NCBI RefSeq assembly: GCF_015674855.1
Contig: NZ_JADMLG010000001.1
Location: 735,995 to 799,994 of the forward strand
From: Nocardia bovistercoris
GTDB lineage: Bacteria; Actinomycetota; Actinomycetes; Mycobacteriales; Mycobacteriaceae
Length of the DNA: 64,000 nucleotides
Direction of reading: 5' to 3'
Below the pieces are notes generated by a model. The model worked only from the letters and a program-made list of their open reading frames with translations, was not told where the DNA came from and made no database searches. Below are positions 8,414-15,963 of the stretch, in pieces. How positions within the stretch are numbered: position 1 is the first letter of the stretch; every line of letters starts with the position of its first letter. The position numbers and the translations under genes are program-made.

Positions 8414-8425
8414 CTGTCCAGACAG
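8414..8425. promoter_or_regulatory. Candidate operator CTGTCCAGACAG upstream of the CMD operon
   Basis: This 12-base inverted repeat is identical to the one at 453-464 before cyp51. It lies 88 bp upstream of the ATG of the carboxymuconolactone-decarboxylase-like gene. Confidence 0.58.
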
Positions 8426-8512
8426 CATTCCTTTGCTGCGTGTGCGCTGACCGCACCCCCGTCGAGGCGTACGGCTCACCGACCACGACGTGCCCTTGAA
8501 AGGGGACACCAC

Positions 8513-8923
8513 ATGACCGACACGCCCTCGGAAGCCGGCGGCGAGGTACGCCAACGGGGACTGCGGAAGATGTCCGAGGTCTACGGCTGGGAATTCCAGG
8601 ACGGTCCGGGCGACCACTTCGCGATGACCGCCGACCACCTCTTCGCCGACGTCTGGTCACGCCCCGCGCTCACCGTGCGCGAACGACGCCTGCTGCTGCT
8701 CGGCGCGCTCACCGCGCAAGGGCTGTTCGACGTGGCGGAGATCCAGATCGGCGCCGCCCTCGGCAACGAGGAGTTCGACGAGGAGCAGCTGCGCGAGATC
8801 GCCCTGTTCCTGTGCCACTACGCGGGCTGGCCCGCGGGCACCCAACTCGACCGGGTCGTCGGCTCGGTGGTCGCGCAGCGCCGCAAGGCGGCGAAGAAGA
8901 AGGAAGAAGAGGCCACCCGATGA
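8513..8923 (+). CDS. Carboxymuconolactone decarboxylase (AhpD-like) family protein
   Basis: This 136-residue all-helical protein has CMD-family features in the second half (ALTAQGLFDVAEIQIGAALG, then LFLCHYAGWPAG), including the PcaC-type Cys-His pair but no CxxC redox motif. The start at ATG 8513 is supported by AAAGGGGAC 8 bases upstream; longer in-frame extensions have no such site. The C-terminus is very Lys/Glu-rich (KKKEEEATR). The stop overlaps the ATG of the flavoprotein gene (ATGA), so it heads a three-gene operon with flavoprotein and LLM oxidoreductase. The reaction is unknown. Family members act on lactones or as hydroperoxidases. Confidence 0.85.
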   Translation: MTDTPSEAGGEVRQRGLRKMSEVYGWEFQDGPGDHFAMTADHLFADVWSRPALTVRERRLLLLGALTAQGLFDVAEIQIGAALGNEEFDEEQLREIALFLCHYAGWPAGTQLDRVVGSVVAQRRKAAKKKEEEATR

Positions 8924-10407
8924 GCGCCGAGAGCAACCCCCGGAGCGGCTCGCCGCTGCGTCCGGTACCCGCGGACTCGATCCAGAACTGGGACGAACAG
9001 GCCGACGTCGTGGTCGCGGGCTACGGCATCGCGGGCGTCTGCGCGGCCATCGAGGCGGCGCGCGCGGGTGCTCGGGTGCTGATCCTGGAACGGACCAGCG
9101 GCTGGGGCGGCGCGGCCGCGCAGGCGGGCGGGTTCATCTACCTCGGCGGCGGCACCCCGCTGCAGCGGGCGCTCGGCTTCGAGGACACCCCGGAGAACAT
9201 GGAGGCGTTCCTGCGCGCGGCGCTCGGCCCCGGCGTCGACGAGGCCAAGATCGGCGACTACTGCCGCGGCAGCGTCGAGCACTACGAATGGCTGGTCGCG
9301 AACGGGGTCCCGTTCCGCGAGGCGTTCTGGGGCGAACCCGGCTGGGAGCCGCCGCACGACGAGGGCCTCATGTATTCCGGCGGGGAGAACGCCGCGCCGT
9401 TCAACGAGATCGCGACGCCCGCGCCGCGCGGACACGTGCCGCAGATGGAGAACAAGCGCACCGGCCAGAAGGGCGGCGGCTACATGCTGATGCAGCCGCT
9501 GGCGAACACCGCGGAAGCGCTCGGCGTCACCGTCGCCTACGACACCAGGATCCAGCGCCTCGTGGTCGATGCCGATGGCCGCGTGGTCGGCGTCGTCGCC
9601 AAGCGCTACGGCGAGGAGATCACGGTGCGCGCCGAGCGCGGCGTCGTGCTCGCCACCGGCAGCTTCGCCTACAACGACCCGATGATCGAGAGCTACGCGC
9701 CGCGCCTGATCGGCCGCCCCGGCGCCGCGATCGAGGAACACGACGGCATCGGCATCCGGCTGGCGCAGGGTCTCGGCGCCGAACTCGCGCATATGGACGC
9801 CACCGAGGTCGCCTTCTTCGGCGACCCGCAGATGCTCGCACGCGGCATCCTGGTCAACGGCCAGGGACAGCGCTTCGTGCCCGAGGACACCTATCCGGGC
9901 CGCATCGGGCAGATGAGCCTGCTGCGCCAGGAGAACACGGTGTACCTGGTCATCGACGAAGCCTCCTACGAGGCGTCGCAGCAGACCGAGACCGCGACCC
10001 CCTTCTTCCGCGTCCCGCCGACCTGGGCCGCGGAGACGGTAGCCGAACTGGAATCCGATATGGGCCTGCCCGCCCGTTCGCTCCAGTCCACCGTCGAGGT
10101 GTACAACCACCACGCGGGCGACGGCGTCGACCCGCTGTTCGGCAAGAAATCCGAATGGGTCGCGCCGATCAGCGGACCCGTCGCCGGTTTCGACATGCGC
10201 GGCTTCACCGCGGGATTCACCCTCGGCGGACTGCGCACCGATCTCGACTCGCGCGTCCTGCACGTCTCGGGTGAACCGATTCCCGGACTGTTCGCCGCGG
10301 GCCGGTGCACCTCGGGCATCTGCGCGGGCGGCTACGTCAGCGGCGCCTCGCTCGGAGACGGAAGCTTCTACGGCCGCAGGGCCGGTATCGCCGCGGCGAA
10401 GAACTGA
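8920..10407 (+). CDS. FAD-dependent dehydrogenase of the KstD/fumarate reductase family
   Basis: The protein has 495 residues. The dinucleotide-binding motif VVVAGYGIAGVCAAIEAA lies at about residues 29-46, with ERTSGWGG following. The C-terminal FAD contact is FAAGRCTSGICAGGYVSGAS. The order of elements matches flavoproteins of the 3-ketosteroid-dehydrogenase/fumarate-reductase flavoprotein family, which introduce or reduce C=C bonds next to carbonyls. It overlaps the CMD gene by 4 bases and precedes an LLM oxidoreductase by 11 bases. A role in oxidising a cyclic or steroid-like intermediate fits the neighbours but is inferred. Confidence 0.88.
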   Translation: MSAESNPRSGSPLRPVPADSIQNWDEQADVVVAGYGIAGVCAAIEAARAGARVLILERTSGWGGAAAQAGGFIYLGGGTPLQRALGFEDTPENMEAFLRAALGPGVDEAKIGDYCRGSVEHYEWLVANGVPFREAFWGEPGWEPPHDEGLMYSGGENAAPFNEIATPAPRGHVPQMENKRTGQKGGGYMLMQPLANTAEALGVTVAYDTRIQRLVVDADGRVVGVVAKRYGEEITVRAERGVVLATGSFAYNDPMIESYAPRLIGRPGAAIEEHDGIGIRLAQGLGAELAHMDATEVAFFGDPQMLARGILVNGQGQRFVPEDTYPGRIGQMSLLRQENTVYLVIDEASYEASQQTETATPFFRVPPTWAAETVAELESDMGLPARSLQSTVEVYNHHAGDGVDPLFGKKSEWVAPISGPVAGFDMRGFTAGFTLGGLRTDLDSRVLHVSGEPIPGLFAAGRCTSGICAGGYVSGASLGDGSFYGRRAGIAAAKN

Positions 10408-10418
10408 AAGGCCAAGCC

Positions 10419-11294
10419 ATGACACTGGGCTCGATGAAATTCGGGATCGTCCTCTTCACCAGCGACCGCGGGATCTCTCCCGCCGCCGCGGCCCGCGCGG
10501 CCGAGGACGCCGGATTCCACTCCTTCTACGTCCCCGAACACACCCACATCCCGGTCAAGCGGGAGGCGGCGCACCCACAGACCGGTGACGCCAGCCTGCC
10601 CGACGACCGCTACACGCGCACCCTCGATCCGTGGGTGTCGCTGGCGATGGCCGCCGCGGTCACCGAGCGCATCGAATTGTCCACCGCGGTGGCGCTTCCG
10701 GTCGAAAGCGACCCGATCACGCTGGCCAAGACCATCGCGTCGCTGGACCACCTGTCCGGCGGCCGCGTCGTGCTCGGCGCCGGATTCGGCTGGAACACCG
10801 ACGAACTCGCCGATCACGGCGTCCCGCCGAACAAGCGCCGCACGGTGCTGCGCGAGTACGTCGAGGCGATGCGCGCGCTGTGGTCGCAGGACGAGGCATC
10901 CTATGAAGGCCAGTTCGTGCAGTTCGGACCGAGCTGGGCGTGGCCGAAGCCGGTGCGCCGCGATGTGCCGGTGCTGATCGGCGCCGCGGGCACCGAGCGC
11001 ACCTTTCAATGGATCGCCCGATCCGGCGACGGCTGGATCACCACGCCCGGCGAGACCGACATCTCCGAACGTCTCGCGCTGCTCAAGAAGATCTGGGCGG
11101 ACGCGGGCCGCGAGGGCAACCCGCGCGTGGTCGTGCTCGATTTCAAGCCCGATGCCGAGCGCCTGACGACCTGGGCCGCCGAGGGCGTCACCGACGTGCT
11201 CTACGGCCTGCCCGACAAGAGCGAGGACGAGGTGCGCGCCTACCTGGAGCGGCTGTCGGGCAAGCTGGCGAAGATCGGCGCCGAAGCGAGCTGA
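10419..11294 (+). CDS. LLM class (F420-dependent type) oxidoreductase
   Basis: This 291-residue TIM-barrel luciferase-like protein has hallmark segments FYVPEHTHIP (10-50), VALPVESDPITLAKTIASLD, SGGRVVLGAGFGWN and VLIGAAGTERT. Members use F420 or FMN to reduce or oxygenate small carbonyl or unsaturated compounds. The start ATG at 10419 lies 11 bases after the flavoprotein stop and is preceded by GAAAGG. The larger open frame upstream is not needed. It is the last gene of the CMD operon; a strong hairpin follows. Confidence 0.9.
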   Translation: MTLGSMKFGIVLFTSDRGISPAAAARAAEDAGFHSFYVPEHTHIPVKREAAHPQTGDASLPDDRYTRTLDPWVSLAMAAAVTERIELSTAVALPVESDPITLAKTIASLDHLSGGRVVLGAGFGWNTDELADHGVPPNKRRTVLREYVEAMRALWSQDEASYEGQFVQFGPSWAWPKPVRRDVPVLIGAAGTERTFQWIARSGDGWITTPGETDISERLALLKKIWADAGREGNPRVVVLDFKPDAERLTTWAAEGVTDVLYGLPDKSEDEVRAYLERLSGKLAKIGAEAS

Positions 11295-11311
11295 TCGCCG
11301 CACTGAAAAGC

Positions 11312-11346
11312 CGAGCGCCGGAATCCTTCTCGGGTTCCGGCGCTCG
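11312..11346. terminator. Bidirectional hairpin between LLM oxidoreductase and aldehyde dehydrogenase genes
   Basis: A 14-bp stem (11313-11326 with 11332-11345, one G-T pair) lies between two convergent genes, with AAAA on its left side. It can end transcripts from both sides. Confidence 0.65.
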
Positions 11347-11363
11347 TCGGTTCCGCGGACCGC

Positions 11364-12899
11364 TCAGGACATCAGACGGCGCACGAAGCGGTTGCCGAAC
11401 GCGTAACGCAGGATGCTCTCCAGCGTTTCGAGCGTCTTGTCGCTGTAGGGGTACCAGACGTGTTCGGACTTGGTGGCCCACCTCGCGATCAGAATCGGTT
11501 GCGCGTGCGTGTATTTGCGCAACGCGTCGACGCCGTTGACCTGGCCGACACCGCTGGACTTGCGGCCGCCGAAGGGCGCCTCGGCCACACCGTAGATCGT
11601 CGCGGCGTCGTTGTGCACCACCGAACCGGTGATCAACCGCTTGCCGATTCGCTCGACGGTGGCCGGGTCGCGGGTGAACACGCTCGCGCTGAGCCCGTAT
11701 TCGCTGTCGTTGGCAAGGCGAACGGCCTCGTCCTCGTCGCGCACGCGCATGATCGCCGCGACCGGGCCGAAGGTCTCCTGCGTCATCAGGTCCATGCTGT
11801 GGTCGACGTCGACGAGCACCGTCGGCTGGAAGAACAGCCCGTCGCCCGCCCCCGGCGCGCCGCCGACCGCAGCGACCGCGCCCTTGTCCTTGGCCTGCTC
11901 GACGTGCCTGCGCACGATCTCGAGCTGCCGGTCGCTGAACAGCGGCCCCATATCCTTGTTCTCGGCGCCGTAGGTGATCGCGCGCGCCTTCTCGATCACC
12001 TTGCGGATGAACTCGTCGGCGACGGCCTCGACCACGTAGATGCGCTCCACGCTCAAGCACACCTGGCCGGTGTTGAACATCGACAGGTACACCGCGCCCG
12101 CCGCGGCGCGTTCCAGATCCGCGTCGGCGCACACGATCATCGCGTCCTTGCCGCCGAGTTCGAGTGTGCACGGAATCAGCCGCCGCCCACACACTTCGGC
12201 GATCTTGCGCCCGGTCGCGACACTGCCGGTGAAGGTGATCTTGTCGATGTCGCCCGCCACCATGGCCGCGCCGGTCTCGCCGTCGCCGTGCAGCACCTGC
12301 ACCACGTCGTCGGGCACACCGGCCTCGCGCAGTACACGCACCACCCACTCGCCCGAGCGCGGCGTGACCTCGGAAGGCTTGAGCACCACGGTGTTTCCGG
12401 CGAGCAGCGCCTGCACGACCGGGTTCAGCGAGAGCACGAACGGCGCGTTCCACGGCGTGATCACCCCGACCACGCCCAGCGGCTGGTAGTTCACCGTCAG
12501 TTTCTTCACGGGCAGCAGGTAGCCGTGCAGGCGCTTGCGCTCGTCGCGCAATTGACGCTTCGCGCGCGCACCCCAGTGGTTGAGGAAGTCGCAGGAGGGC
12601 AGGATCTCGATGGTCAGCGCTTCGGCGCGGGGCTTGCCGGTCTCGGCGCGCAGCGCTTCGACGATCTCTTCCTTGCGCGCGAGCAGCACGTCGACCGCGC
12701 CGCGGATGATGGCCGCCCGCTCGGTGACCGGCCGCGCCGCCCACTCCGGTTGCGCGCGCCGCGCCCGCGCCAGCGCCTCGTCCACGTCGGTGGCGGTGGC
12801 CACCTCCCACTCGCCGAGCGCGGAACCGTCCACCGGACTCGTCAGCGCCCAGCGTCGACGCTCTCCGGCCGCGGCCGCCAACGGTTCAACGATCGCCAT
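11364..12899 (-). CDS. Aldehyde dehydrogenase (NAD(P)-dependent)
   Basis: This 511-residue ALDH-fold enzyme has catalytic Asn151 (TPWNAPF), general base Glu248 (LELGGKDA) and nucleophile Cys281 (FNTGQVCLS). It oxidises aldehydes to acids. A C-terminal tail of about 40 residues after the usual end is typical of the long-chain/fatty-aldehyde subgroup. The start is set at ATG 12899 because AAAGGTGG stands 6 bases upstream. The frame stays open to 12953. Operator-like repeats lie at 12958-12974, so this gene probably belongs to the same regulon as cyp51, where it could oxidise an aldehyde made by the other enzymes (inference). Confidence 0.92.
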   Translation of the reverse strand: MAIVEPLAAAAGERRRWALTSPVDGSALGEWEVATATDVDEALARARRAQPEWAARPVTERAAIIRGAVDVLLARKEEIVEALRAETGKPRAEALTIEILPSCDFLNHWGARAKRQLRDERKRLHGYLLPVKKLTVNYQPLGVVGVITPWNAPFVLSLNPVVQALLAGNTVVLKPSEVTPRSGEWVVRVLREAGVPDDVVQVLHGDGETGAAMVAGDIDKITFTGSVATGRKIAEVCGRRLIPCTLELGGKDAMIVCADADLERAAAGAVYLSMFNTGQVCLSVERIYVVEAVADEFIRKVIEKARAITYGAENKDMGPLFSDRQLEIVRRHVEQAKDKGAVAAVGGAPGAGDGLFFQPTVLVDVDHSMDLMTQETFGPVAAIMRVRDEDEAVRLANDSEYGLSASVFTRDPATVERIGKRLITGSVVHNDAATIYGVAEAPFGGRKSSGVGQVNGVDALRKYTHAQPILIARWATKSEHVWYPYSDKTLETLESILRYAFGNRFVRRLMS

Positions 12900-12957
12900 C
12901 GCGACCACCTTTCCGGCCGCCCGCTCCGTACCCCCGATGCGCGGCAGACACATTTTC

Positions 12958-12974
12958 GGACATGTGTCCGGACA
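12958..12974. promoter_or_regulatory. Candidate overlapping operators upstream of the aldehyde dehydrogenase gene
   Basis: GGACATGTGTCC (12958-12969) overlaps TGTCCGGACA (12965-12974). The first is identical to the element at 8290, the second to that at 5300. They lie 59 bp upstream of the chosen ATG on the minus strand. Confidence 0.6.
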
Positions 12975-13041
12975 GTACCATCGACACCCCTTCGGGACAA
13001 CGCCCGATCGGGGTGCCGACGGTGCTGGTCAGCCGCGCGAA

Positions 13042-13521
13042 TCAGGCACTGGCCAACTGCGCCTGCCACATCCAGTGCAACTGCTCGAGGCGCGCGGCGA
13101 TCTCGATGAACAGGTCCTGGGTCACCGGATCGGCCTTCTCCGTCGCCTCGATCCGCGACCGCAGGCCCTGCACCACCGAAGCCAGGTTCCCGACGATCGC
13201 GTCGATCACATCGGTGTCCTGCTGCCAACCCGCCGCGAGACCCGACGCGCCGGACTCCTTGGACACCGTCTGCGCCCGCCCATCCGGCGCGACGCCGATC
13301 GCGGTCGCCCGCTCCGCCGCGTCATCGGTGAAGTCCCTTGCCGCCAAGACCAATTCGTCCAGGGCCAGATGCACCGAACGGAAATTGCGGCCGACCACGG
13401 TCCAGTGCGCCTGCTTGGCGATCAGGGTCAGATCGATCAGGTCGACGACCGTGGCCTGCAACGCCTCGCCCGCTATCCGCTGCTGTTCCGGGTCGAGAGT
13501 GCTCGTGATCGGAGTGCTCAT
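13042..13521 (-). CDS. dps: Dps-family DNA-protection / ferritin-like protein
   Basis: The protein has 159 residues. The ferroxidase ligands of Dps proteins are present: His39 (KQAHWTVVG), His51 and Asp55 (SVHLALDEL) and Glu70. Dps dodecamers oxidise Fe(II) with peroxide, store iron and shield DNA. The start ATG at 13521 follows GAAAGGCGAG. The upstream in-frame ATG (13581) has no such site. The gene lies near a catalase, consistent with a peroxide-stress function. Lys-rich tails, used by some Dps proteins to bind DNA, are absent, so DNA binding is uncertain. Confidence 0.92.
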   Translation of the reverse strand: MSTPITSTLDPEQQRIAGEALQATVVDLIDLTLIAKQAHWTVVGRNFRSVHLALDELVLAARDFTDDAAERATAIGVAPDGRAQTVSKESGASGLAAGWQQDTDVIDAIVGNLASVVQGLRSRIEATEKADPVTQDLFIEIAARLEQLHWMWQAQLASA

Positions 13522-13698
13522 CGTGCTCGCCTTTCTCGTGTCCAGCGATTGCTCACGCACCGAACTACCCGGGCCCCACACACCGAAACACCGCGGCGGT
13601 CGGCATCACACTTGGCGTGTCCCGTGTCGTGGTCGGCACGCGGGCACGCGGTGTGCGGTCGTCGGTCGACGTCCCGGTTGCGCGATCCAGCGACGAGG

Positions 13699-14184
13699 TC
13701 AACAGGCCACGCCGAGCAGCCGAGCCCGGCGCGCCGCCGCCCGCACCGCCGCACCGACCGCGACCAGCGGCGGCATCCAGCGCGCCTCGCCGGGCGCGAT
13801 ACCCCACGCCGGATCGCCGCCGCCCGGCGCATCCTGCGGTAGCGGGATACCCGCGCCGTCCATGTGCACGACCGCGCCCGCCGCGCGCAGCGCCGCCACC
13901 GCCATGCCCGCCCGGCCGATCCCGGTGACCAGGTGGATCTCGCGGCGCAGCGGGCCGGGGACCTCGATGACCGGACCCGACAGGTTGTTGGCCCGCAGGA
14001 AGCGGCGCACGCCCGCGGCGAGCGCACCGGTCAGTTCGATTCCGGCCACCTGGTCGTCGGTGATCAGGCGGAGTCCGTCGGCCGTCGCGGCTACCGTCCA
14101 CCCGAAGCGGGCGTAGTCCACGGCGGCGACCTCGGTCGCGGCGGTGACGGAAGTCGAAAGCATCGTCGGCACTGTCTTCTCCAT
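13699..14184 (-). CDS. Small primase/polymerase-like protein, function unknown
   Basis: A protein of about 161 residues, Ala/Gly-rich. Its layout (central hydrophobic repeats, VTGIGRAGMAVAALRAAGA, then IPLPQ, GEARWMPP and a helical end) resembles short actinobacterial proteins annotated as primase/polymerase N-terminal-like. The acidic metal-binding residues of an active primase-polymerase were not recognised. Start choice is uncertain: ATG 14184 is used, ATG 14163 has GGAGAAG 12 bases upstream, and GTG 14226 is also open. It lies between dps and the divergent catalase gene. Confidence 0.55.
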   Translation of the reverse strand: MEKTVPTMLSTSVTAATEVAAVDYARFGWTVAATADGLRLITDDQVAGIELTGALAAGVRRFLRANNLSGPVIEVPGPLRREIHLVTGIGRAGMAVAALRAAGAVVHMDGAGIPLPQDAPGGGDPAWGIAPGEARWMPPLVAVGAAVRAAARRARLLGVAC

Positions 14185-14283
14185 TCCCTGTCGATCCGAC
14201 CTTCGGGCCGGTTGTGCACGCCCCACTGTCGTGTCGGCACCTGTGAATGGAATCCGAGGGCGCTAGGAGTTTTCCTACGGAAT

Positions 14284-14314
14284 CCTTGCGATCCACTCGA
14301 GGCGGATCGCAAGG
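14284..14314. promoter_or_regulatory. Perfect 11-bp inverted repeat upstream of the catalase gene
   Basis: CCTTGCGATCC (14284-14294) pairs with GGATCGCAAGG (14304-14314) across 9 bases. A smaller repeat TAGGAGTTTTCCTA lies just before it (14264-14277). Both are in the divergent region between the primase-like gene and catalase. No T-run follows, so they look more like operators than a terminator. The regulator is unknown. Confidence 0.45.
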
Positions 14315-14445
14315 TCGCGGGCCCAACCCCGCCGACCTGGCTTTCCATGTTTGAACTCGGCGTGGCGGCGTACTCTCCGCACGGGGGCGCCGGTCGTCGC
14401 CGACCGCGCCCACCCTCCTGACGACCTCGAGTAGAAGGGAGCACG

Positions 14446-15897
14446 ATGTCGAATTTCACGACCGATGACTCGGGCATACCGGTTCCGAGTGACGAACATT
14501 CACTCACGGTCGGCCCCGACGGACCGATCCTGCTGAACGACGCCTACCTCATCGAGAAGATGGCGGCGTTCAACCGCGAGCGCGTCCCGGAACGGCAGCC
14601 GCACGCCAAAGGCGGCGGCGCGTTCGGCACCTTCGAGGTGACCAACGATGTGAGCGCCTACACCAGGGCGGATCTGTTCCAGCCCGGCAAACGCACCGAG
14701 GCGCTCGCGCGCTTCTCCACCGTCGCAGGCGAACGCGGCAGTCCCGACACCTGGCGCGACCCGCGCGGATTCGCCCTCAAGTTCTATACCGAGCAGGGCA
14801 ATTTCGACATGGTCGGCAACAACACGCCGGTGTTCTTCGTCCGCGATCCGATGAAGTTCCAGGATTTCATCCGCTCACAGAAACGCCGCGCCGACAACAA
14901 CCTGCGCGACCACGACATGCAGTGGGATTTCTGGACGCTGTCACCGGAGTCCGCGCACCAGGTCACCTGGCTGATGGGCGATCGCGGCATACCGCGCACC
15001 TGGCGGCACATGAACGGCTACTCCAGCCACACCTACCTGTGGTACAACGCCGAGAACGAGCGGTTCTGGGTGAAATACCACTTCAAGACCGACCAGGGAA
15101 TCGAATTCCTCACCCAGGACGAGGCCGACCGCCTGGCCGCCGCGGACGCCGACTACCACGTGCGTGACCTGTGGGAGTCCATCGAGCGCGGCGAACACCC
15201 GAGTTGGACCCTGCACATGCAGATCATGCCGTTCGACGACGCGAAGACCTACCGGTTCAATCCGTTCGACCTCACCAAAGTGTGGCCGCACGAAGACTAT
15301 CCGCTCGTCGAGGTCGGGCGGCTGCGGCTGGACCGCAACCCGGCCGACTATCACACCGAGATCGAACAGGCCGCCTTCGAACCGAGCAACGCCGTGCCGG
15401 GCACCGGGCCGAGTCCGGACAAGATGCTGCTCGGACGCTGGTTCTCCTATCCCGACGCGCATCGCTACCGAATCGGGGTGAACTACAAGGAACTTCCGGT
15501 CAACTCGCCGCACGCGACCACCGTCCGCTCCTATTCCAAGGACGGGCAGATGCGCCACCGCAATCCGGGCGATCCGGTGTACGTGCCCAATTCCAAGGGC
15601 GGTCCGCACGCCGACGCCCAGGTGTCGGGTCCGCCGGTCGGCTGGCACACCGACGGCGAGATGGTGCGCCAGGCGTACACCGCGCGCCGTGACGACGACG
15701 ATTGGGGTCAGGCGGGCACGCTGGTGCGCGACGTGCTCGACGACGCGGCCCGCGCGCGTCTGGTCGACAATATCGTCGGCCACCTGCTCGACGGAGTCAG
15801 CGAACCGGTGCTGGCGCGCGCCTTCGAATACTGGCGCGCCGTCGACAAGGATCTCGGCGACCGGATCGAATCCGGGGTGCGCGACAAGCGGAAATGA
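14446..15897 (+). CDS. katA: Monofunctional heme catalase (KatA type)
   Basis: This 483-residue small-subunit catalase converts hydrogen peroxide to water and oxygen. The distal His53 (QPHAKGGGA), the distal Asn in [12 protein letters not shown] (about 126) and the proximal heme ligand Tyr335 ([10 protein letters not shown]) are present. The two residues before HAKG are Gln-Pro instead of the common Val-Val, a small oddity near the active site. The ATG at 14446 has GAAGGGAG 5 bases upstream. A strong terminator follows. Inverted repeats upstream may mediate peroxide control. Confidence 0.96.
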   Translation: MSNFTTDDSGIPVPSDEHSLTVGPDGPILLNDAYLIEKMAAFNRERVPERQPHAKGGGAFGTFEVTNDVSAYTRADLFQPGKRTEALARFSTVAGERGSPDTWRDPRGFALKFYTEQGNFDMVGNNTPVFFVRDPMKFQDFIRSQKRRADNNLRDHDMQWDFWTLSPESAHQVTWLMGDRGIPRTWRHMNGYSSHTYLWYNAENERFWVKYHFKTDQGIEFLTQDEADRLAAADADYHVRDLWESIERGEHPSWTLHMQIMPFDDAKTYRFNPFDLTKVWPHEDYPLVEVGRLRLDRNPADYHTEIEQAAFEPSNAVPGTGPSPDKMLLGRWFSYPDAHRYRIGVNYKELPVNSPHATTVRSYSKDGQMRHRNPGDPVYVPNSKGGPHADAQVSGPPVGWHTDGEMVRQAYTARRDDDDWGQAGTLVRDVLDDAARARLVDNIVGHLLDGVSEPVLARAFEYWRAVDKDLGDRIESGVRDKRK

Positions 15898-15910
15898 GTG
15901 CGCAGGCGAC

Positions 15911-15943
15911 GACCGCCCGAACCGGGGTTCGGGCGGTCGATTT
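15911..15943. terminator. Terminator between catalase and monooxygenase genes
   Basis: A perfect 12-bp stem GACCGCCCGAAC (15911-15922) with its complement (15927-15938), loop CGGG, is followed by GATTT. It is placed between convergent genes and mainly serves catalase. Confidence 0.75.
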
Positions 15944-15963
15944 CGCCGTTCAGCGGTGGGCGA

